Assembly (NCBI RefSeq): GCF_900109045.1
Contig: NZ_FNYL01000005.1
Location: forward strand, 531,340-595,339
Direction: 5' to 3'
DNA from: Dyadobacter sp. SG02
Lineage (GTDB): Bacteria; Bacteroidota; Bacteroidia; Cytophagales; Spirosomataceae
DNA length: 64,000 bases
In this document: piece after piece, positions 9,801 to 18,070 of the stretch
Layout of the letters: the number at the start of each line of letters is the position of its first letter
Numbering within the stretch: the first letter of the stretch is position 1
Position numbers and translations under genes: made by a program
The notes under the pieces: model-generated
What the model was told of the DNA's origin: nothing
Database searches by the model: none
Seen by the model: the letters and a program-made list of their open reading frames with translations, nothing else

Positions 9801-11152
9801 GAACCAGCCCAGCGTCAGTCAGTTTCAGCCTGGTGCAAGATGTAAATGGCGGAACCGACGGCAACCTCGACGGCGCTACCAGCCCATTGTTTGTGAATGC
9901 ACAAGATCCTGCTGATGCACCATCGGTACTCGGCGACTACCGCGTCGCCGACGGCAGCCCGGTGATCAATGCGGGTTTCAACGACCTCGTGCCTGTGTAC
10001 GCAGGTAGCGACCTCGACAGCAATGCGCGCATCGGCACGTTACGTGTGGACATAGGCGCCTACGAGCGCGACTGCCCGCTTGCGCTATCGGCGAGCGACG
10101 AGCAGGTGGCGCGTTACCTGCACGCAGGACAGAACTTCATCTTCGATGCTTGCACATTGCTGGCCGGCATTGTACCAACTGGCGCACAGCCGGTATCCGG
10201 CATCGTTACGGCGCGCGGACAAGTCGGTACCGACATTATTTCCCACGGTGCGGTGCGCTTCGTACGCAGGCATTATGCCCTCACGCCGGAAACCAATGCG
10301 GAAAACGCTACCGCCAACATCACACTGTATTTCGCCCCAGCCGACTTTCAGCATTACAACACCCAATTCGGCAACGCTGAAAATGCGGTATTGCCGGTAA
10401 TCGATGGTGACGATGTATCGAAACTGAAAGTGGTGCAATACCACGGCGCCGGCAATGCCAATGGCGACCCGGCGAGCTACGACGGATATGTAGTGATCAC
10501 CCCGACGTCCATTACTTTCAACCCCGTTTTCCAACTTTGGGAGATAAAATTCCCTGTTACCGGGTTCAGCGGGTTCTTTATTTCTGGCCAATCCGAGGAT
10601 GCATTACCGGTAACGCTGATCGCATTCAAGGCTGAAAAGCAGGAAAATAACGTGCAACTGAACTGGGAGACTTCGGAAGAAACCGCTTCGGCTTACTTCG
10701 AAATCCAGCGCAGCACCAACGCCCGTAACTTCGACGCGATAGGCCGGGTAGCAGCCAAAGGAGAAAGCAGCACGATAGAAAAATATGCTTTCACCGACCT
10801 GAATGCCTCGAACCTGCAAACAGCCAGCCTGTATTATCGCCTGAAAATGGTGGACGAAGATGGTTCTTTCTCCTATTCAAAAGTAGTGGCGTTGTCGCTC
10901 GGCCGTGGTTCGGAGGATATTAATATTTATCCAAATCCATTGGTAAATGGCAAAAAACTGAGCATTGAAATGCCTGATGCGAAGCACATCCAAGCCGATT
11001 TGCTCGATATACGCGGAAACACATTGAAATCGACAGCAACCCTATCCGGCAGCAAACTTGAAATGCAACCGGGTAGCCTCCCGGCCGGAACGTACGTACT
11101 GCGGATCGTTGCGGATGGGAAGGTACTGGTTAGAAAGGTGGCGGTAGAATAG
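3836..11152 (+). CDS. Giant secreted beta-helix protein with T9SS type A sorting domain
   Basis: 2438 residues. An N-terminal signal (YFLFLVVWLLAVQGYAS) is followed by five modules of about 350-540 residues, each opening with a YVDAS..GDG.SWA.AY.TL..AL motif (near residues 31, 441, 847, 1201 and 1549) and continuing with GTYYPTG...TDR.ATF, GGYPTGGG, LSGDIGT.ND..DNSYH and many rungs such as GGGIYN..ASP.I.N. This is the right-handed parallel beta-helix (Pmp-like/choice-of-anchor Q) architecture of adhesins and polysaccharide-binding surface proteins. The end contains an LPVTLIAFKAEKQENNVQL fibronectin-like region and an IYPNP...LPAGTYVLRI..GKVLVRKVAVE T9SS type A tail, so export through type IX and cell-surface attachment or release are expected. 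The modules are clearly internal duplications. Ligand unknown. Confidence 0.93.
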   Translation: MEQLYLVPGKSARYFLFLVVWLLAVQGYASTKYVDAAAGDDSNDGAGWNTAYKTLTKALAEAAGDPAIDAILLAEGTYYPTADPSGTDREVAFMVQRGGLSIRGGYPTGGGTQDPVGHPTILSGDIGTSNDMSDNSYHVMVIVGLAADAAPLVIEGLTFTKGNANATGTPQYNGIDVHRDYGGGLYAHAILNTAPEAFVIRQCNFIANHADYGGAGIFLENATPTIENIVSSENSGKHGGGIYNLYATPHIKNSYFRGNNMTGNGGGILNVNCNPKITGCLITGNKADVGGGVYNYSASPTINSCTIASNTANDGGSIYNTVNSNEVVINTIVFGNNQGLFHSLSTTTATYSLIQGESSTANGNLDGTTAVSVFMNPLPAADAPTTGGDYRLIPGSAVVNAGNNTAVNGLITTDVTGEPRITSGTIDLGAYEQTITCGNTTLYVDASAANPGEGVSWARPYTRLSDAMAEAAACPAVTTIYVAKGNYYPTGSQTGTDRNATFGIYRGGLKIFGGYPTGGGVRDIGANPTTLHGNIGASGNNGDNSYHVIVIAGLTAGADSVVVDGFVVVDGNANTSGDATLNGIGVSRERGGGIVIKSNANGGKVSVRNVRFENNRANSIGGGFYTENASPNVLNCVFILNRADLGGGVAVDLQTGAQFINCKVQANTSTNNGGGVFVNSNTASAFINCLITGNRASVYGAGMYAAGTVSPSIINCTFATNQCASAGGIHFETASPVIKNSIIKGNSGTSFINGIRKAPSASFNFVENSLIDDLSGGDPLFTTLPHPANSPTLLGDYHVKPGSAAINAGNNTLLPPGIYTDLDGKRRIQGNRTDIGVYETILSCPAGSDLFVDGSSATPGDGSSWATPFSTLSEALGQAAVCPAVTRVLVAQGTYYPTGFQSSTDRRAAFIVARPGIRVLGGFPAGGGARSVTANPTILSGDIGTANNNADNSYHILAIAGLPAGGDSVVVDGFTISGANADGSGSDYFNGQNIGQNVGGGVVLSANNMASNIGLSQSRIVGNNASEGGGLYVAQSAPVLTGNLIAGNSGGAIRTSNASPVLINNTIAGNNAAEGAGAKLSDNSVLTLQNTIISGNASGVSKDGTSSLTQSHSLVQGEAGGTNGNIDGAANPMFQAAVAFGSAPAVNGNYGQALGSPVINAGDNAVFPGGITLDLAGQPRIQDATIDMGAFEQLNTCFAQTLYVDQSMGASGDGTTWATAYKTLGEALTKADECANVAQILVAQGTYYPPGDQNGSDIDATFGIFRGGLKLLGGYATGGGARDPASNKTTLSGELGTIFAHDNSRHVMVIAGLPAGADSVVVDGFDIIWGNAAGFGPLTIHDQSINQQNGAGIYMTANNQSDKVAIRRSRLFGHSGIGAGFYIEQTSPVLIGNDIFANNGGAILAANATVTLINNTIAGNNSTSAAVNIASNSTLNVHNTIIYNNNAGIFKDGSSTANLSHSLVQGESSTTDGNIDGATDPLFVSPFTYVIAPNDRGDYSVTPASPVIDKGDNSRFPAYITQDMYGNARVQGGTIEMGAYEAQSLCSEPVRYVDASVSASGNGSEWSQAFKTMDDAFAALEICPDITTIRVAAGTYYPGGNQAGTNRDATFAITRGNLKIEGGYPAGGGTRNISANTTVLSGDIGTSNDATDNAHHIMVIAGLNAAADSVIVEGFTITGGNANGTDFFTVNSKNVSRDYGGGINVFDNANGGKIRISDCIFSNNKATGGGGAIASSFTQLTTARNSFNGNSGASGAAVNNSAGTIVITGSAFNSNNGSFGGAVYNYASASKILGNTFELNQANSGGAIYTALQPAAEIADNTFTDNHADELGGAVYNTSPAVFRDNSFKSNDANVYGGAMYNNNNASPVITGSTFESNQSPSGGAIHNASGAKPKIINSVFKGNSGQSGAAIFNQSASPDITSVLFSGNKASLFGGAICNQSASPVIINATFAGNSAADGGAIFNQFSSTPQVRNSIIYGNSTGIGNDGTSPASVSFSLVQDVNGGTDGNLDGATSPLFVNAQDPADAPSVLGDYRVADGSPVINAGFNDLVPVYAGSDLDSNARIGTLRVDIGAYERDCPLALSASDEQVARYLHAGQNFIFDACTLLAGIVPTGAQPVSGIVTARGQVGTDIISHGAVRFVRRHYALTPETNAENATANITLYFAPADFQHYNTQFGNAENAVLPVIDGDDVSKLKVVQYHGAGNANGDPASYDGYVVITPTSITFNPVFQLWEIKFPVTGFSGFFISGQSEDALPVTLIAFKAEKQENNVQLNWETSEETASAYFEIQRSTNARNFDAIGRVAAKGESSTIEKYAFTDLNASNLQTASLYYRLKMVDEDGSFSYSKVVALSLGRGSEDINIYPNPLVNGKKLSIEMPDAKHIQADLLDIRGNTLKSTATLSGSKLEMQPGSLPAGTYVLRIVADGKVLVRKVAVE

Positions 11153-11159
11153 CGGCCGC

Positions 11160-13799
11160 CTACTCGCTCCGCAAACTCCGCACCGGATTCACCATCGCAG
11201 CCTTAATCGACTGAAAACTGATGGTGAAAACGGCGATCAGGACTGCAATGACGCCTGCCAGCGCGAACATCCACCATTCGATGTCGATCTGGTAGGCGAA
11301 ACCTTGCAGCCATTGCTTCATAATGTACCAGGCTACCGGCGAGGCCAGGATGATCGCCATGACGACGAGTTTCAGGAAATCTTTCGAAAGCAGCCCCACG
11401 ATACCGGCTACCGAAGCACCCAGCACTTTGCGGACGCCGATTTCCTTCGTACGTTGCTCGGCGGTGAATGCGGCGAGGCCGAACAATCCAAGGCAGGAAA
11501 TGAATATCGCCAGCGATGCGAAGTAACCCGCAAGTTTGCCTACAATTTGCTCGCTCTGGTACTGACGCGCATACTCCTGGTCGGTAAATGCATAGCTGAA
11601 TGGCACGTTGGGATTGAGTTTTTTGCATACCTGCCCGATGGCGGCGAGTGTTTCGGGCGTCTTGCCGGCCTGGATACGGATCACCACACTCCCTTGCGGC
11701 TGGCGGGCACCCAGGTAGGCGATCAGCGGGCGAATAGCCGAGTGTAGCGATACGAAGTGAAAGTCTTTCAAAACGCCCACAATGCGGACCTTCGAGGTCC
11801 CCCAGTTGATCTCCCGGCCGACCGGATTTTTGAGGCCCATTACTTTTATAGCTGTTTCGTTGAGGATCACGCCCGATGAATCCGTTGGATAATCCTTCGA
11901 GAAATCGCGGCCATCCGCCATTTTCAGGTTCATTGTTTTGGTAAAATCGTACCCTACCCCCACCGGCGTGAACCTTACCTGCTCATTCGGGTTGCTGCCG
12001 GGCCAGGTAATGCCGTCGGTGCCGTTGCCGTTGGATGCCGGCGTGGCGGTCATGTGCGATACTTGTTTGATACCCGGAATCTGCGTCAGTTGTGTTTTCA
12101 GTAAATCAAATTTGTTGAACAACTCGCCCTCGATAGGAAAGTACACAAGGTTCTCGCGGTCGAAACCGAGGTTTTTGGTTTGAACAAAACCTACCTGCCT
12201 GTAAATGATGATCATTCCCACGATCAGGATCACCGACAACGCGAACTGGAACACCACTAATCCCTGCCGCACCCACACGGAGCTCGAATCGAATTTCAAT
12301 GCACCTTTGAGAATGCGGACCGGGTTGAGCGACGACAGGAACAATGCCGGGTAACTTCCCGCCAGCAAGCCGGTAGCAACCAGCAGCCCGCCGATGATGC
12401 CCCAGAACTTCGGCTCGGAGTAAGGCAATGCCATTTGTTTGCTCGTGAGGCTGTTGAAAGCAGGCAGTAGCAATGCCACCAGCAACACGGCCAATATCGC
12501 CGATAAGCCCGCGATCAATAGCGCCTCACCCATAAACTGCCCCGCAAGCATGGAACGCATGGCGCCCACCACCTTCCGCACACCCACTTCCTTCGCGCGG
12601 CGCGACGAGCGGGCCGTGGCGAGGTTCATGAAGTTGATGCAGGCTATCAGCAGGATAAATACCGCCACGAAGCTGAACAACCGCACATATTCTATGCGCC
12701 CGCCGTCCATTTTGGCGTCTTTGATATTGCTGTTGAGGTAATATTCATGAAACGGCTGCATGGCGAGCTGCGTTTTATAAGGCTTGCTGCCATCGCGGTT
12801 GGTCTTGTCGAGGAGGTGGAGCATTTTCGCTTCCACTTTGGCGGGATCGGCGTCTTTTCGCAGTTTGAAGAAAGTCAGCGGATCGGTATTGCTCCAATGC
12901 GTGGCCCAGCTGTTGTCGTCGATATAGGCGTCCCAGGTCATGAGGCAGTCGAATTGGAGGGAGCTATTGGCCCCGATATTCTCGAAAACCGCCGAAACGG
13001 TCATCTCCTTGCGGTTATCGTAGCGGATTGCCTTTCCGATGGCCGCCTCCGGGCTTCCAAAAAACGCATTGGCCATCGTGCGCGAAATGGCGATATTGCC
13101 CCGGTCGCGCAATGCTCCTTCGGCAGTGCCTTGCAACAGCTTATAACTGAACATTTTAAAGAAATCCGCGCTCGCCCAGTTCGTCGCCTGCTTATGGATT
13201 TTGCTTCCGACGGAAAAGGTCTGCTGGTTGGTCCAGGAATACGGCGTGCTCATCTCGATTTCCGGCACCGACTTTTTCAACTCTTCGGCCAGCGGCCCGG
13301 GTGTCCAGATCACGCCCTGTACCTTTCCGCTGAAATGCTCGCGCATGTAAATCCGGTAAAGCTGGTCCTTGTTCGCGTGAAATGCATCCACGGCCAGTTC
13401 GTCGCGGATCCAGAGCATGATCATGAGGCTGCAAGCCATGCCGAGCGCAAGCCCGAGGACATTAATGGCGGAAAACGTTTTGCTTTTGAGCAGGTTACGA
13501 AATGCGATTTTGAAATAATTCTGGATCATGGCTGCACTGAATGAATAAGTTTCTGAATAGTCGTTTGCGCGCTTCGGGCGGGCGAACGGGCGCATAAGGC
13601 GGAGTGCCGCGAGCGCATATTTACGGTCGGCGGCCGGTTTGCCCAGGCTTTCCAGCCAGTAGGCGTACATTTCGAGCATATCGCCCTGCAATTCTTCGCG
13701 GGCATCGGGTTGCGACCAGCGGGCGAGCAAGCGGGCGGCCCAGCGCGGCGGTTCGGCGGGATCAGCCGGGTCCTGGTTCTTATCCGGTTTCGAATTCAT
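11160..13799 (-). CDS. ABC transporter permease, MacB/FtsX type with N-terminal prefix domain
   Basis: 879 residues. Residues 1-80 form the short permease prefix domain (WAARLLARWSQPDAREELQGDM...) typical of Cytophagales. The first transmembrane segment follows RNLLKSKTFSAINVLGLALGMACSLMI, then a MacB periplasmic domain, an FtsX block (ACINFMNLATARSSRRAKEVGVRKVVGA), a second transmembrane/periplasmic unit and a second FtsX block (LGLFGLAAFTAEQRTKEIGVRKVLGAS). Such proteins are mechanotransmission-type permeases paired with a separate ATPase; none is encoded nearby. The gene starts one base after the PadR stop (TGA-t-ATG), so the two are translationally coupled. Substrate unknown; export of peptides or antibiotics is only a family association. 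Confidence 0.93.
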   Translation of the reverse strand: MNSKPDKNQDPADPAEPPRWAARLLARWSQPDAREELQGDMLEMYAYWLESLGKPAADRKYALAALRLMRPFARPKRANDYSETYSFSAAMIQNYFKIAFRNLLKSKTFSAINVLGLALGMACSLMIMLWIRDELAVDAFHANKDQLYRIYMREHFSGKVQGVIWTPGPLAEELKKSVPEIEMSTPYSWTNQQTFSVGSKIHKQATNWASADFFKMFSYKLLQGTAEGALRDRGNIAISRTMANAFFGSPEAAIGKAIRYDNRKEMTVSAVFENIGANSSLQFDCLMTWDAYIDDNSWATHWSNTDPLTFFKLRKDADPAKVEAKMLHLLDKTNRDGSKPYKTQLAMQPFHEYYLNSNIKDAKMDGGRIEYVRLFSFVAVFILLIACINFMNLATARSSRRAKEVGVRKVVGAMRSMLAGQFMGEALLIAGLSAILAVLLVALLLPAFNSLTSKQMALPYSEPKFWGIIGGLLVATGLLAGSYPALFLSSLNPVRILKGALKFDSSSVWVRQGLVVFQFALSVILIVGMIIIYRQVGFVQTKNLGFDRENLVYFPIEGELFNKFDLLKTQLTQIPGIKQVSHMTATPASNGNGTDGITWPGSNPNEQVRFTPVGVGYDFTKTMNLKMADGRDFSKDYPTDSSGVILNETAIKVMGLKNPVGREINWGTSKVRIVGVLKDFHFVSLHSAIRPLIAYLGARQPQGSVVIRIQAGKTPETLAAIGQVCKKLNPNVPFSYAFTDQEYARQYQSEQIVGKLAGYFASLAIFISCLGLFGLAAFTAEQRTKEIGVRKVLGASVAGIVGLLSKDFLKLVVMAIILASPVAWYIMKQWLQGFAYQIDIEWWMFALAGVIAVLIAVFTISFQSIKAAMVNPVRSLRSE

Positions 13800-13800
13800 A

Positions 13801-14139
13801 TCAGATACCCATTAGTTGAAGTGTTTCCGGCGACATGGCATTCCACAATGCCTCCCTGGCCTCTTTCGCTTCGCGCAAAGCCTTGCGACCAAACGCGGTG
13901 ACGCGGAAAAACCGTTTGCGGCGACCGCCCCGCTCGGCGGTAGCCCCGCCCATTTCGGACGACAGGTAGCCCTTCTCTTCCAGCCGTTGCAAGGTCGTGT
14001 GCACGGTACTGAACCCGACGGCCCGCCCGGCTTTTCGGTCGAGCTCCTGCGCGACGGTCACGGCGTAGGCTTCTTCCGCCAGCACCGCCACCGTCAGCAG
14101 GACTACCTCTTCCAGTTCTCCCAAAAATGCTCTTTTCAT
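13801..14139 (-). CDS. PadR-family transcriptional regulator
   Basis: 112 residues: winged helix with LGELEEVVLLTVAVL, recognition region GFSTVHTTLQRLEEKGYL and wing GGRRKRFFRVTAFGRKAL, then a short C-terminal helix. This is the small PadR-s2 type, a dimeric repressor usually controlling the adjacent transporter. Its stop is one base from the permease start, the standard Bacteroidota PadR-permease arrangement, so it most likely regulates its own operon. The start ATG at 14137-14139 was chosen because an in-frame upstream extension lacks family similarity. Confidence 0.93.
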   Translation of the reverse strand: MKRAFLGELEEVVLLTVAVLAEEAYAVTVAQELDRKAGRAVGFSTVHTTLQRLEEKGYLSSEMGGATAERGGRRKRFFRVTAFGRKALREAKEAREALWNAMSPETLQLMGI

Positions 14140-14353
14140 GGCTCCGTGTATTTATTCCGATAATGTCGGGCAAATGCCGTGCCAAATTTCAAAAACTGGC
14201 CCTTAGTTGTTGGAAACCGGGTTTTCAGGAATAAAATAGGCACCTTGAATGTCCGATTCCGAACATCCGTGGTATCAAACCGGACAAGTCGTAAATGCAA
14301 CTTGAAAAGCGGTTTCCAAACAGTTACATTTGGGCTACAATCGGTTGGGTTTT

Positions 14354-15436
14354 ATGGATATAGGCAAAGAAATCCTCTTCTTTTTCAGCGCGCTGGGTGC
14401 ATTCAACGGCATTCTGCTTGGGATATTTCTGCTGTTTTTTACCCAAAAAAAATACCTCGCCAACAACTTCCTGGCCGGTTTACTGCTGGCTTCGAGCGTC
14501 AGGATCGCGAAATCGGTGTGTCTGTATTTTGATGGAGGGCTGCCTAAAATTTACCTGCAAATAGGCCTCTCGGCTTGCTTTTTCATCGGACCGTTTTTGT
14601 ACTATTTCGTGCGCTCGGCGGTGACACCGCTCGAAAAAACGCCCAAAGCCTGGACCTGGACGTTGGTTGGCCTGGCCGCACTTACGCTCGGTGTGGGTAT
14701 CGTCGTACCCTATGCCGAATACCCTGTTTTGTGGAATAAAGTGATTGCAAGGCTGATTTACGTGCAATGGTTCGGCTTTTTACTGGCATCCGGCATTCTG
14801 ATCCGCGATCTGCTGCGGAAACTGTTTCGCCGTTCCTATCATATGAAACCCGCGGAAACCTGGATTTCCATGATTTTCCTGGGGAATGTGCTGATCTTCC
14901 TTTTGTATTTTTCTTCGCTGATCAACGCGCCGTTCGCTTCGTACATCAGCGGTTCCATCGCTTTCTCGCTCATCCTTTACCTGATGATCACACTGGTGAT
15001 CTACAAAAAGAAAACCGACGAACTGTTCCTGCTTTTGCCCGATAAACCCGTTGTAAAGAAACTGAATGAAAGTGACGCGGAAATATGGCTTGACAAGCTG
15101 GAAAAGGTGATGACGGAAAAAGCCGTTTACAAAAATCCCGATCTGAAACTACACGACCTCTCGCGGGAAATTCAGGTGTCAGGCCACCAGCTATCGGCCT
15201 TGTTGAATGATCGCCTGGGCAAGAATTTCACTACGTATATCAATGAATGGCGCATCGCCGAAGCCTGCAAAATGATCGCTACCGAGCAGCACCTGACCCT
15301 CGAAGCGATCGGTTACGAGGTGGGTTTCAATGCCAAATCCACGTTTTTTGCGGCATTCAAGAAAGTGAAGGGCACCACGCCTTCTTCTTTTCAACAAACT
15401 ATCAATCAGTCGATTGCAGATCAACCTCGGTATTGA
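14354..15436 (+). CDS. Membrane-anchored AraC-family regulator (7-TM sensor + HTH_18)
   Basis: 360 residues from the ATG at 14354 (MDIGKEILFFFSALGAFNG); a TTG eight codons upstream is possible but unneeded. Residues 1-225 hold about seven hydrophobic segments, ending at YLMITLVIYKKKTDELF. The C-terminus is an AraC HTH: LHDLSREIQVSGHQLSALLNDRLGKNFTTYINEWRI (first HTH) and LTLEAIGYEVGFNAKSTFFAAFKKVKGTTPSSF (second). Such regulators sense an unknown membrane signal and control neighbouring genes. The gene precedes the outer-membrane barrel gene by 93 bp on the same strand, which makes that gene a candidate target. Confidence 0.93.
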   Translation: MDIGKEILFFFSALGAFNGILLGIFLLFFTQKKYLANNFLAGLLLASSVRIAKSVCLYFDGGLPKIYLQIGLSACFFIGPFLYYFVRSAVTPLEKTPKAWTWTLVGLAALTLGVGIVVPYAEYPVLWNKVIARLIYVQWFGFLLASGILIRDLLRKLFRRSYHMKPAETWISMIFLGNVLIFLLYFSSLINAPFASYISGSIAFSLILYLMITLVIYKKKTDELFLLLPDKPVVKKLNESDAEIWLDKLEKVMTEKAVYKNPDLKLHDLSREIQVSGHQLSALLNDRLGKNFTTYINEWRIAEACKMIATEQHLTLEAIGYEVGFNAKSTFFAAFKKVKGTTPSSFQQTINQSIADQPRY

Positions 15437-15529
15437 TTTATAAATCCGTACTCCTGATTTGCCTTTTGCATACCTCCGGAAACGGTGAGCATTGGATTTT
15501 TGCCCCAAACCAGATCCATTGTTACAGCC

Positions 15530-17917
15530 ATGAAGCTTTCCGGCATCCTTTTTCCCATCCTTTTTTTACTTAACCAAATAGCCATTGCCCAAAACCGGTA
15601 TTCGGTTGTGGGTAGTGCCGTCAATGCAAACCGCCAACAGGTGGCCGTGTACGCCCGCCTGCTGGCACTACCCGACTCCGCATTGCTGCAAGGCGCCCCA
15701 TTCGAAGATGGTCGCATCAGCTTCACCGGCATTCAACCCGAATCCGTGGCCCTGCGGCTCAGCAGCATCGGCCTTGCGGATTCGCTCATGGTGATCACCC
15801 GTAACGGCCGCACGCAAATCGACCTCGGTACCATTCTCATGCGTGAGCACGTGCAGGCGCTCGCAGGCGTAACCGTGCGCGGACAGGCACCGCTCGTGCG
15901 GCAAGGCACCAATGGTACCACGGAAATCCAGGTGACCGGCAGCATTCTGGCGGGTAGTACATCGGCCACGGAACTGCTTGGGCGATCTCCCGGCATTATT
16001 TTCACCGAAGGCCGCGCGGGCGTCGCGGGACGCGGCGAGGCATTGATTTTCCTGAACGGGCAGGCCATTACCTATGAACAAATGGCGGCCATTCCCGTGA
16101 GCCGCATCGCCCGCGTGGAAGTGATCCCGAACCCGTCGGCGCGGTACGATGCCGAGGGCAAGGCGGTGATCAATATCATTACCAAATCGGTCGTTGACGG
16201 CGGCACGACGGGCTCCGTAACCCAGCAATATGCCTATACCCGATTTGCCGGCAGCGAACTCAATACCCTCGCCGACGCCCAGTACATGCGCAACAGGCTG
16301 TCTCTACAAGCCAATTACGCCCTCCAAACCGGCAACAGCCGTGAAGTGCTGCATACCACACGCACACGCCCCTCACCCACCGAATACCTGCATTCCGACC
16401 TCACCACCGACTGGCAGCGCAAAATGCGTAACTATTCCAATTTCGGTGCGGGGGCACAGCTGAATCTGAATACAAACAGCTATCTATCATTAAGTTACAA
16501 AGGGAATTTATACAGCCTGGGAGGCAACCAGAACAGCAGCAATGCTCTTACCGACGCTTCGGGAACCCGTTTTTACCAAAGCCGCGTCGCGAAGGACGAG
16601 GAACGCTGGAACCACGCCGTCACCCTTAATTTCCAACAGGCCTTGGATACGCTGGGCTCCGCATTGTTCATCGGGACACAATACGCGCGCTTTCAAACCG
16701 ACCAGCACGACCGCATTGCCGAAAACAGCCTCTCGGGCGACAGTACAGCCGCCCGCAGCCTGCTCAACGACGTGCTGGTCCGCATCAACATTTCCAGCAC
16801 CCAGCTCGATTACACCAGGGCATTCGGCAACGGCAGCAAACTCGAAACCGGTGCGAAATTCAGCTTTGCGGACAATGGCTCCGGTACTGATTTCCTGGTT
16901 TCCGCGGAAGACGGCCCTTTTGTACCCGACCCTGCCCTGAGCAGCAATTTCCGGTACCGCGAGAAGGTACCCGCCGCCTATCTCAATTTTCAGGGAAACA
17001 CAAAGGGCAATATGCATTTCGGTGCGGGTGTGCGGGGCGAATACACGAGCTACACACTCAATACCACCGCACGTGGCGGGCAGATTATCGGCGACCGCTA
17101 TTTCAATGTATTTCCTAACCTGTTTGTAAGTAAAAACTTCACTAACGGCCTCCAAAGCCGCATTTCCTATGTTTCGAAGATCACACGGCCGCGCTACCAG
17201 GCACTCAATCCGTTCGTGATTTACCAGGACCCGTTCACGACCATCGAAGGCAATCCGAACATGCAGCCCGAGAAGATCCACACTTTCGAAACCGGCCTGC
17301 AATACAAGCAACTCGACGTCCGCGCGGGTTACACGTACACGAAGGACAAGATCAGCGGCGCCGCATTGCGCGGCGACTCGCCCAACAGCTACATTCTCAA
17401 AGGCATCAATCTCGCCAAAGAGCATTCTCTTTTCATTACGGCTTCCGCCACATTCCACGTCGCCTGGTGGAGCTCGACCAACACCCTTACCGTGAGCCGC
17501 AATAACCTCATCGACAATGAATACGGCTTTGAAATTCTCAAACCGAAACCGCAACTTTACGCTTATACCAACAATACCTTTGATGTAAATCACTTGTTCA
17601 AAATCCAGCTAACGGCCTGGTACCTCAGCGCAAGGTCACAGGGGCTTTACAATGATTTCAGTCGGTCGACGGTAACGTTGGGTGTCGAAAAGGACTTCCT
17701 GAAAAATGCATTGAAAATCAGGCTGACGGCGAACGACATTTTTCATCAGAGCCACGTCCACGGCAAATACAGCGTCGGGGCGACGGATATTTATTATCAT
17801 CGCACCTACTCGACGGCATTCTTCGGCATCAGCGCAACGTACCGGTTCGGGCGAGCCGGGAAGGTTACGTTTAACAGTAAATCGACGGGAGAAATCGAGC
17901 AGAATCGGGCGAGGTGA
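15530..17917 (+). CDS. Outer-membrane beta-barrel family protein (TonB-receptor-like, OMP_b-brl_3)
   Basis: 795 residues from the ATG at 15530, which gives a good signal peptide (MKLSGILFPILFLLNQIAIA). A short N-terminal regulatory beta domain is followed by a plug-like domain (VTVRGQAPLVRQGTNGTTEI, SATELLGRSPGIIF, IARVEVIPNPSARYDAEGKAVINIITK) and a roughly 550-residue barrel rich in alternating aromatic strands. The NPSARYDAEGK motif is typical of the Bacteroidota OMP_b-brl_3 group, related to TonB-dependent transporters but often annotated only as outer-membrane beta-barrel family protein. No SusD partner is present. Its substrate is unknown. A strong hairpin and repeat cluster starts 11 bp after the stop. 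Confidence 0.9.
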   Translation: MKLSGILFPILFLLNQIAIAQNRYSVVGSAVNANRQQVAVYARLLALPDSALLQGAPFEDGRISFTGIQPESVALRLSSIGLADSLMVITRNGRTQIDLGTILMREHVQALAGVTVRGQAPLVRQGTNGTTEIQVTGSILAGSTSATELLGRSPGIIFTEGRAGVAGRGEALIFLNGQAITYEQMAAIPVSRIARVEVIPNPSARYDAEGKAVINIITKSVVDGGTTGSVTQQYAYTRFAGSELNTLADAQYMRNRLSLQANYALQTGNSREVLHTTRTRPSPTEYLHSDLTTDWQRKMRNYSNFGAGAQLNLNTNSYLSLSYKGNLYSLGGNQNSSNALTDASGTRFYQSRVAKDEERWNHAVTLNFQQALDTLGSALFIGTQYARFQTDQHDRIAENSLSGDSTAARSLLNDVLVRINISSTQLDYTRAFGNGSKLETGAKFSFADNGSGTDFLVSAEDGPFVPDPALSSNFRYREKVPAAYLNFQGNTKGNMHFGAGVRGEYTSYTLNTTARGGQIIGDRYFNVFPNLFVSKNFTNGLQSRISYVSKITRPRYQALNPFVIYQDPFTTIEGNPNMQPEKIHTFETGLQYKQLDVRAGYTYTKDKISGAALRGDSPNSYILKGINLAKEHSLFITASATFHVAWWSSTNTLTVSRNNLIDNEYGFEILKPKPQLYAYTNNTFDVNHLFKIQLTAWYLSARSQGLYNDFSRSTVTLGVEKDFLKNALKIRLTANDIFHQSHVHGKYSVGATDIYYHRTYSTAFFGISATYRFGRAGKVTFNSKSTGEIEQNRAR

Positions 17918-17927
17918 TTGAGCAATG

Positions 17928-18068
17928 GCTCGAAGGCCCACCTTCGAGCACCTTATTCGCAGGCCTCCGGCCGGTCTTTACAGAAATACGCCCTCGCGGT
18001 AAAGACCGACCGGAGGCCTGCGAATAGTGTGTACAAATCGAGAGATTTGCATCAGCGCTTGCAGCGCT
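17928..18068. repeat. Mosaic of intergenic palindromes between convergent genes
   Basis: Four palindromes fill the gap between two convergent genes. 17928-17949: GCTCGAAGG pairs with its complement. 17955-17981 and 17999-18025: 27-bp arms with one mismatch around a 17-nt loop. 18033-18049: ACAAATC-GAGA-GATTTG. 18054-18068: AGCGCT-TGC-AGCGCT. The third unit recurs in inverted orientation at 52731-52749. The large hairpin could act as a bidirectional terminator, though it has no U tract. Related units lie at 52.8 and 63.5 kb. Confidence 0.85.
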
Positions 18069-18070
18069 GT

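Noticed and set aside
16508..17593. 361-residue open frame on the minus strand
   Set aside because: It is opposite the barrel gene at 15530-17917, whose protein is clearly real; the antisense protein has no family character.
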